Assembly (NCBI RefSeq): GCF_014805625.2 | Contig: NW_023998516.1 | Location: 381,057 to 445,056, forward strand | Direction of reading: 5' to 3' | Length of the DNA stretch: 64,000 nt | Source of the DNA: Glossina fuscipes | Taxonomy: Eukaryota > Arthropoda > Insecta > Diptera > Glossinidae | In this document: positions 56,336 through 64,000 of the stretch, piece after piece | Layout of the letters: each line of letters starts with the position of its first letter | How positions within the stretch are numbered: position 1 is the first letter of the stretch | The notes under the pieces: model-generated | Told to the model about the DNA's origin: nothing | The model's input: only the letters and a program-made list of their open reading frames with translations | Databases searched by the model: none | Translations under genes and position numbers: made by a program

Positions 56336-59300
56336 GCCGCTTTGAATGAAGGACGCTTTATTTTTTCATAAAAATGTATTATCATAGCATCCAATTTTCG
56401 ATCAAATGCTGCCGAAATTTCATAAAACATCATCAGTTTTTATTTTTTTGCCAACAATTTGCGGTTTATATAAAACATTAAAAAAATTATTGCAAAATTT
56501 TGAAAAAAAAAGCTTCCAAATTGTGATCTTAGATCATAGCAAGATATTGTCAATATACTTTGCATAACTAAATGCTCAGTTTGGGAAATGTTTACTGCAA
56601 CTTCTAAAAAAGTAATTAAAGGAACACGCTTACGGTTCCGACTATCGAACCGTATCCTTTTATTATCCATCCTTTCCGGGCAATAATTAGTATGCATTGA
56701 AATGATCGCTTATTATACTGTATTACTAAAGGCTCTATATTTTGCTTGGAATAAGGATAGCAAAGGGCGAGCGTTTATGGCTTTTTGTACACTTTGTAGT
56801 TTTTTACTTTCCTTATGAATCAATTCATGTCAGTCCTGATAAGTCACTAACGTTTATCACGATCATCGTCATCACCATTGTTGAAATCAGCATCGTCGTC
56901 ACCTTAGTGGATTATATCATACTATCGTTCAGTTCTGTCAGTGTCAATATTTCGAATTTCGTAGATGTTCATTGCGCTGTTATTGCAGCCAATTATCCAA
57001 GATTTCGTTTTTAAGTTTCCGCATTAGTTGGGCTTGCGTCTGTATCTGATCGTTTATTGAAAATGTGTTTATATTGGTTGCTTCAAGTTAAGTTCCAAAA
57101 TCAGCAAATCGATGTAGACAGCCATATAAACCATTAACTGCGGCCCTTGTCTGGCGTAAAGTCATTGTACATTTTTCAGAAAAAAAAATTTTTTTTTGAT
57201 TTAACAGAGGCTTTTAACATTTCACACTATGGTGAAAAAAGTTGATTATTTAAAAGAAACTTTTTTTTGCAAGATCGTGGCGTTTCCTTCAAACGCTTCA
57301 AAAAAAAAAATGCTTATGTCAAAAGAACTCCTACTGAAACGTCATAGTCGATTTTTTCTAGCGTACCTTCTCTAATACACTAACAGTTGTTCTTAGAAAG
57401 TATTTACGTAGATGTGAAATCATTTCCAGAGAAGAATATGTTAGGGTAGCTTGCTTGAGCCGACCGCTGAGTATGAAGCTAAAAGCAGTTCTAGCTAGCG
57501 GAAATTCTTCTACCAAAAAATTACAACTTTAGGTTGACTTTATTGTTCTTAACTCTCATCGTTTTTCCAAACATTTTGAAACATATAACGTTAAGGATAA
57601 TGAATCCAAAAATTATTAAAAATATCACTATATCGGCATGCAGCATAACTCATTTTTTGTTCGAATACTTCGTAATATATTCAAAAGCAAAATGCACGAC
57701 ATTTTTAAAAGGTTAATTCATAAGCTAATTATTAATAAAAGATTGCTTTTATTGTGTGGGTTAAAAATCGAATTTTTTCATTCGCCAATCATACAAAAAT
57801 CAATATTTTTAAAAAATCCAACGTACTTTTCTAGCTATAAACATGCAAACTAATTAATTTTTTTTTTTTTTTATATTGAAATTTACATCATTTAACTGCG
57901 TGCTTAAAATCCCCTTAAGTGAAAGTTGCCTCAGGAGAATGATTACCGTGTTGCCATCTTCTCACATTTTATTTTTATTTGCTTTTCTTTCATACAAGCG
58001 AGGTTCGCAGAATAGTCTCTTCTTTAGATTATTGCAGAGATGCTATGCCTTAAGATAAGTTTTCAATATGCTCATATCTGGCAAAAACCAATAATATTAA
58101 TATTTGAGGGGGTTTTTAAGCATCCCTTTAAGTATTAATATAAAAATTTCTATTTAAAAAATATGGCAACACCGAACAACTATTCTCTTGAGAATAGCCT
58201 CAGAACCGCTTCAGCTCAAGAGACTGTGCTGGAAGTAGTGTAACTGATCTAAATTTAACAAACTTATATCCAGTAAAACAAGTCGACTTTTTTGAAAACA
58301 TTAATTTTTGTGTGATTGACGAATGTTTGAGGGAAAAAGTGCAATTTTCGATCAAAAAAAAAAGAAGAAATTCTTTTATTAATAAAAAATATGCATATTA
58401 ACTTGTCAAAAAAATAATACAGTAAACATTTCGAATGAACAAAGTGCAAGCTGCTCGAGGTATGCTGCTTACCGAACTGCGTTCGAGATCTGTATTTCGA
58501 GATAAACGCGTTTAGAATACCATTCACACCAGCATTAGAATTGCGCACAGCAGTGTCAGTCGCTTTTTCTAAGACGTTTTGCTCATAGAAAATTTCATAA
58601 ATTCAAGGACAATTTTTTTGCGGATAATGTATTGCTTCCAAGTATTCGAGAAGATTGAAAGCATCTATTAAGCAAAAAACAAATAAACAATTTTTGAAAA
58701 ATTAGCAGTGATCCCCTTCCCCTTAAATCATCAACGGCATATCGGATCTCCAATACGATAATAGATGGATAGCGCGAATTACATTTGCGCTTAAGTAGTA
58801 AGCTGTAAACGTTTATCGTACATATATGTTAACGATGGGTATTACGAAATTCGGGCTAAACACAGCTGGTTTAGCCTTTTTATTGATTTGAACACAAATT
58901 GAATTTTAAAAATTTGTTAACATTGTTTTAAGAAGTATAAATAAAAACGTAACTTAATACAATTTTCTTTTCTTTTTTATGTTTTAAATTTAATTATTGA
59001 AATTTCCTCCGGTTAACTTTAGTATTAGGCCAAAGTGTTACGGCATCCAAAACAAACTGTTGCAGTTTAATGCTCGAAACTTTTGCGCCGTCAGCAACGC
59101 ACACGCAGAATAATATAATCAATAACATTAAAGAGATTTCCTACGTTCAGGCCCCTAGGCATGCGAAAGTGCTTTTCGTTATTTAAAAATGAAATTTTAA
59201 ACATATTTTCGGTATAAACAATTTTTGTTATACCATCTATATGCCGCCAAGAGCACATTAGTGTGTAAATGTTGCATGCGCAGCGCACATTATAATCACA

Positions 59301-59559
59301 TCTTTTTTTTTGGCATGTTGTCAAAAAGAGATTTCATCTCTTGAGGGAATTTTTTTGTTGAAAAACAAAAGGAAATAACATAAAAACCGTTTAGTATGTC
59401 ATTGAAAATGTGCCAAAAGGATGAAGGTAAACGTAGATAAAGTACAAAAATAAAAAAATAAATAAATATAAATAAACAAACAAGTAAACAAGTTAAAATT
59501 TAATTAGAAACTTTAAAATCAATCGTACAAGGCATACCAACTTTGTGTAGACGTACGTA
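56336..59559. other. Intergenic, no gene recognised
   Basis: Contains an A9T9 palindrome at 57180-57197, a T-run at 57857-57871 and chance-length frames only. Confidence 0.5.
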
Positions 59560-60635
59560 GCACCTACAATGACAGAAGATAGATCAGTCTCTTATTATAT
59601 TAACCAATTCTGAGTCTTTTTCTTAATCGAGCTAATCTTGTCTGCCCGTCTGTCCGTCTATTGTTTATCCAAGTGTTTTTGTGTTCAACCTACATTCGCA
59701 ATTTTTGAGATATTTTGACGAAATTTGAAACTCTGAGGACGAGCGCTGTTAAAAATAGTTCATAGCGGTCCTCTTTTTCGAGCAGTCTTCTTATAACCTC
59801 CTGAAAAGTCGTTATTTGGAATAAAATTGCAGTTGTCAAAATGATGTTCCAAAATGGCAAGAAAAATTTGGTTCGACTGTGGGAATTTTTTTAATCTCTA
59901 TCATATAATCATACGGAAGTTGAATCTTTGCTCTATGTCCAAAAGATATAATTTTCAATATTACATAGTCAAAATTGGCGTACTGAACAAGGTATCAACC
60001 TTTTGGACCACGTAGATGTATTTTTGGCATACTACCACATAAAAGGATTATCAGGAAACGTTAATCCTTATGTGCCTTATGTGTCTTATGATGGTAAATT
60101 GTTCATGATAGTAATTTGCCATAAAAAGTAAGTGGATCGAATTTGAACCACATGAGTCTCTTTGTTCAACCACCCCATATAAAATTTTCAATGAACAGTG
60201 AGGGTCATAAGTTATGGTTTTTTATGATGAATATACAGCCACAGTAGTGATAGCGCAAATAAATTAACGGTGGGGAGTTTGGATCAGACAAACGTATTCC
60301 TTAGACCCTAACATATACAGCGGTTATCACGAAAAGCAAGCCCTTACGTGAAGAGAAATTTTATTTTGTGGTCTATTTTCAATTTTTGAGAAGTAAATTA
60401 AACTTGCTAAACTTGGACAACGGCTTGAGACGTTTCATCAAGGTTGCTAAATTTGGATAACGGCTTGTGACAGTTTGGTCATCTTCCAATATGCGGACTT
60501 TCATGAAAAGTGTTCCTTTGCATGAAAGTAAAGCTTAATTTTTGTCGGGTTATAACCAGCACGAGCGAAGAACTGTACTAAGCGAAGTGATATAGCGCAT
60601 CTAACGATGGGGTTACCCGAGTATACCATTCTTAG
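59560..60635 (+). repeat. Family-2 dispersed repeat, longest copy
   Basis: About 1.1 kb. It has the sequence aatcttgtctgcccgtctgt, then atattttgacgaaatttgaa. Next are agtaagtggatcgaatttga and tagaccctaacatatacagc, which align with 47.51-47.68 kb. It ends with gaagaactgtactaagcgaa and gtataccattcttagttg. At 60403-60476 it contains two copies of a 40-bp unit (ttgctaaacttggacaacgg, then cttgagac). Confidence 0.7.
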
Positions 60636-63600
60636 TTGTTTTTAATACACTTCAGTTACTTTTTGCGGTACAGCAGAGTTTCTGCCAACAATAACCGATA
60701 ACACCTAGGTCAATAAGCCATGGAATTGATATATATATGTCATATCTAACAAAATTTCATTATGTTTAAAAAATGTCAGTTCCTTCATATGTTTACGCGA
60801 TTTTTGTATTATTTTGAAAACATATTGAGAAGTTCCAATTATATCTGTTGATAAAACATTGAGTCTTTTGGCGAGTGGATGCTGAAAAGCGGTCGGAAAG
60901 CTTTAAAGGCGAAATTGCAAGAGACGGGTGACACGCTAAAGATGACAAAAAACAATCTATCCACTAGTTTGCAATGGGCAAGATATTTTCCAAATAGACA
61001 CCTTTTTTACTCAAAATTGAACAAAAGCACAGCAACATCCATCGTAGTATTTAGCGACTATTAGCCGTCTACAAATCTCAAAGGGCTACTCAAAGGAAAA
61101 GATTTATTTCTGAATGGGTTGGCACGTTGAGATTCTTGACAAATTGTTCTAGAGAACTATGCATCGAAATGTTAGAGAAACGTCTCATGGAATCGTGTCA
61201 GTGTTCAAGGCAACCATGTTAACGAATAAAGTCAAATTTGTGAAAAAAAAAACAATTTTTTTTTAGTTTCCTTAATGCCGGGCCTTATTGATAGGATTAG
61301 AATCGCAATTAATTATTGTAATTGTCGATTTGATGGTTTTAATAATTGTTTGTTTACCTTATTACACTATAAGATTTATCTGACATATCTTCAATCAATT
61401 TTCATATAAACAATAAGAATCTCTTGGATTATTACTGATGCGGTTACACGTGAATATGTCTGCATAGCACACACAGTTTATGTGGTTGTGATGGAATAAA
61501 TACCTTTAATGTTGAAGTATTTAGTAAATTGTATGTGTGGATGTAACGCAAAAATGTAATAGAATTTTCTATTTGTAATTCGAGCAACTCAAACTACTTG
61601 TTAACGTTCTCTTTTAATGTCTAATGGGGTGGCAGTGGGGGAAATATCTAATTAAAAGTTTCGTATAGAAATGCAGCATCAAATAATGTGTAGAAAGTAA
61701 TTTTTATATTGTTGCAAAACGTGTGTAAAAGTCAAGTTTTATACGGACTGCAAGTTTAAAGGAAAATCCCATCGCGTTAATTAGTGCGACGGCATCACGA
61801 CTAGGTAAAGTTGGGCGCACAGAGCTCCAACGTTTAATTAAAATAATGGAGGATGTGAAAAAATTATGAGAACCCGAAGAAGAGATTAAGCAAAGGAAAT
61901 AAGAAAGTAATGTTCGCTTTAGAGCGATGGATGGATTGGCCCACTGTGCTAAGAGAATCAAATATGCGAAAATCATTTAGTTTTCGTTTTAATTGGGTGC
62001 GACCTGCTATCGCCCATTGCCCCTAATAAATATTAGCGACTAAACACAGACCAATATTTCTTATTTGAAAATTATTGACAAAGCGTCTTCTTCCTTTTTT
62101 TCTTTACTCCTTTCCAAATCTGTTAAAGTTTCTTAGTTATCGTAGGCGTGCGATTAAGCAAGCCTCGATTGCTTTGGTGCATGGCATCTGCATCTAAGGT
62201 GCAAGTACATCCGTCACGGTTTAGTTTCTTAAGTCACATTTTGATACCTTAGACATTCATTTATTGCAAATCGAATGATAAACTTTGTTACAGCCTGACA
62301 TAGAGCTTGGAAAGGTAATATACTTTTGAATACATGCTATGAAGTCGCTTATGTGTGCAAGTAATTACATCTTTTTTTTTTCTTTTTTTTTTTTCATCAC
62401 AATAAATGTTGAAACTCTCGTTACAAGCAAACGAGTATAGGGGCCGGAGTGTATTTCCCGTTGTTGGTTAATCAAGGAATTTGTCTGCTGAAAGTGGATA
62501 TAATCTGAACTTTTTCATTTAAAGACTTTATTGCATTTAGCTCTAAATTGGCATTTCGTGACCTTATAATGATGCATTTTAAACTATTTTGCATTAAGAG
62601 TCCTAATCTATAAAACTTAATACACTTCGCTTAACCTCTTGTTTAACTTTCATGGTTTCTCTTTTCGTTTTTGTATTGTTACTCTCCACCGGCATGTTTG
62701 TTAATGTACTTATATCACATATAATAAACGGAAAAATGCATCGCGTTGACTTTACATATTAGACGAGAATGTCTAACACAATATATCTTAAATGCATGGT
62801 TATGTTCGCAATTGCCGCGATCAACGTATTAACTACAAAAATTTTATGCATATTAAGCATAACCTGAATACGTTCAAGAACAAGCAGCTGCCATACCTGG
62901 CTTACAAGCTTAGACAATAATAATTTTCGAATAAATTTAAACTTAATTGTCGCGATTTTAGCATTTATCTTTGTTTGTAACTGCACATCGCATGTTGAAT
63001 GAGATTCGCTCCATATGTTCCGTAATGTATAAGCATACGGTATTTAGTGGTAAAAATAGAAGGTATTAAAGCAATCGGCTTAAGCCTAACGTAACTTATC
63101 TCTCTCGTACCTTCATGTAAATTTTGTAGCTACTTATGTAATAGGAGAAAGAGGAAAAGATAAAACTTAAAAAGAACTTAACACAGCTGCTTGTAATACT
63201 ATTATGGTCACTGACATCAATTTTTTTGTTTTTCATAAGTCTGTCCGCACGAAACTCTTGAGGCCATAAACAATAAATAAAAGACCTTTTTACATGTGTA
63301 CGTATCGTATAATAAATTATTTCATAGTTTGGTAAGAAAATTTTATTTAACAGATGAAAAAGACTTCCAGCGACATAAACTCTGGCTTGCTTTCACACAA
63401 ACTATCACCTTGTGTTAGATATATATATTTTTTTTATATTATTCTCGAATGAATTGAGAAAAAGAAAACAATGGCTGATTACCTATGCTAAAAAGATGGA
63501 TCAGGTTAGATTAATTTGAGCTGGTTAGAACAGGATGTTCTAACCATTTTGAATTGTAGACGATACTTGGTTGATCGCTAAATATTCAGTATTAGATAAT

Positions 63601-64000
63601 ACGCAATAAATTTAAAACTATTCGATTTTTTGTATCGTATTTATGTAAGTGTCTTATTTATATAATACTTAGGTATTGCCAATTTTTTAGACATCTCAGC
63701 GAATCTTCGGTTGTTGATTTGCTGAATAACAGAAGAAGAAGAATATATATACACATCTGTCACTAAAACAACTCTGTAACCTGCAAATTAATTGTGGGAA
63801 TTTCAAAAAATTTTGACATATTTCGCTTGAAGCTTATTACTATCTAAAATTCATATGTATTCGTCAATAATCATCCCATTTCTATAAGTCATTCTACGAA
63901 CTTATGGACCGATGTGTTACACTTAGTCTTACTTTTTGTTATTATTATTAATATTTAATAATAATTGTTATAAATGTTATTATATTGTTTTATTAGCTCG
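60636..64000. other. Intergenic, no gene recognised
   Basis: AT-rich to the window end. A plus-strand stretch at 61710-61975 translates with little low complexity (ENPIALISATASRLGKVG, FRAMDGLAHCAKRIKYA) but is broken by stops and unrecognised. Confidence 0.45.

Noticed and set aside
61704..61976. 90-codon minus-strand frame and a coding-looking plus-strand translation
   Set aside because: The plus-strand reading is broken by stops and matches no family I know; the minus-strand frame looks like its shadow.

Overview
This 64 kb window looks like non-genic DNA from an insect, most likely a higher fly. It is AT-rich, full of transposon relics and shows no recognisable host gene, rRNA or functional tRNA. 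The fly assignment rests on three things: an errantivirus-like (gypsy group) LTR element, an I-clade LINE ending in (TAA)n, and two dispersed repeat families of a kind I associate with higher flies, possibly tephritids. The species is not determinable from sequence alone. Two runs of exactly 10 N (26613-26622, 55959-55968) mark assembly gaps.

Layout. 1-955: 3' part of a jockey/CR1-type LINE, cut by the window edge. 3989-6117: 5'-truncated I-clade LINE with a 12-bp target-site duplication (TSD). 6.6-14.4 kb: family-1 and family-2 repeats in both orientations, a degenerate tRNA-like sequence and an unexplained inverted repeat. 14.4-22.2 kb: nearly featureless. 22.2-27.25 kb: a tRNA-derived SINE, then a decayed jockey/CR1-type LINE whose 3' UTR holds a second I-clade copy. 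31-33 kb: family-1 repeats. 35.9-43.3 kb: a second SINE with a perfect 14-bp TSD, then a decayed gypsy-like LTR element of about 5.9 kb (LTR, PBS, gag, protease, RT, integrase, env, PPT, truncated 3' LTR) inserted in a family-1 repeat. 45.2 kb: a third SINE. 45.7-60.6 kb: family-2 repeats and a degenerate CAGA/GACA tract. 60.6-64 kb: no recognised feature.

Biological reading. The most interesting signal is a short SINE family (three copies, about 165-186 bp) with a tRNA-like head. Its last 75 nt or so resemble the 3' end of the I-clade LINE present twice in the same window. Both end in (TAA)n, and both can fold a stem-loop directly before that tail. This is what a SINE borrowing the LINE's reverse transcriptase would look like. 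The two LINE copies are about 99% identical where they overlap, so the family was active recently. The jockey/CR1 copies and the gypsy-like element are much older and heavily mutated. All alignments and identities here were made by eye.
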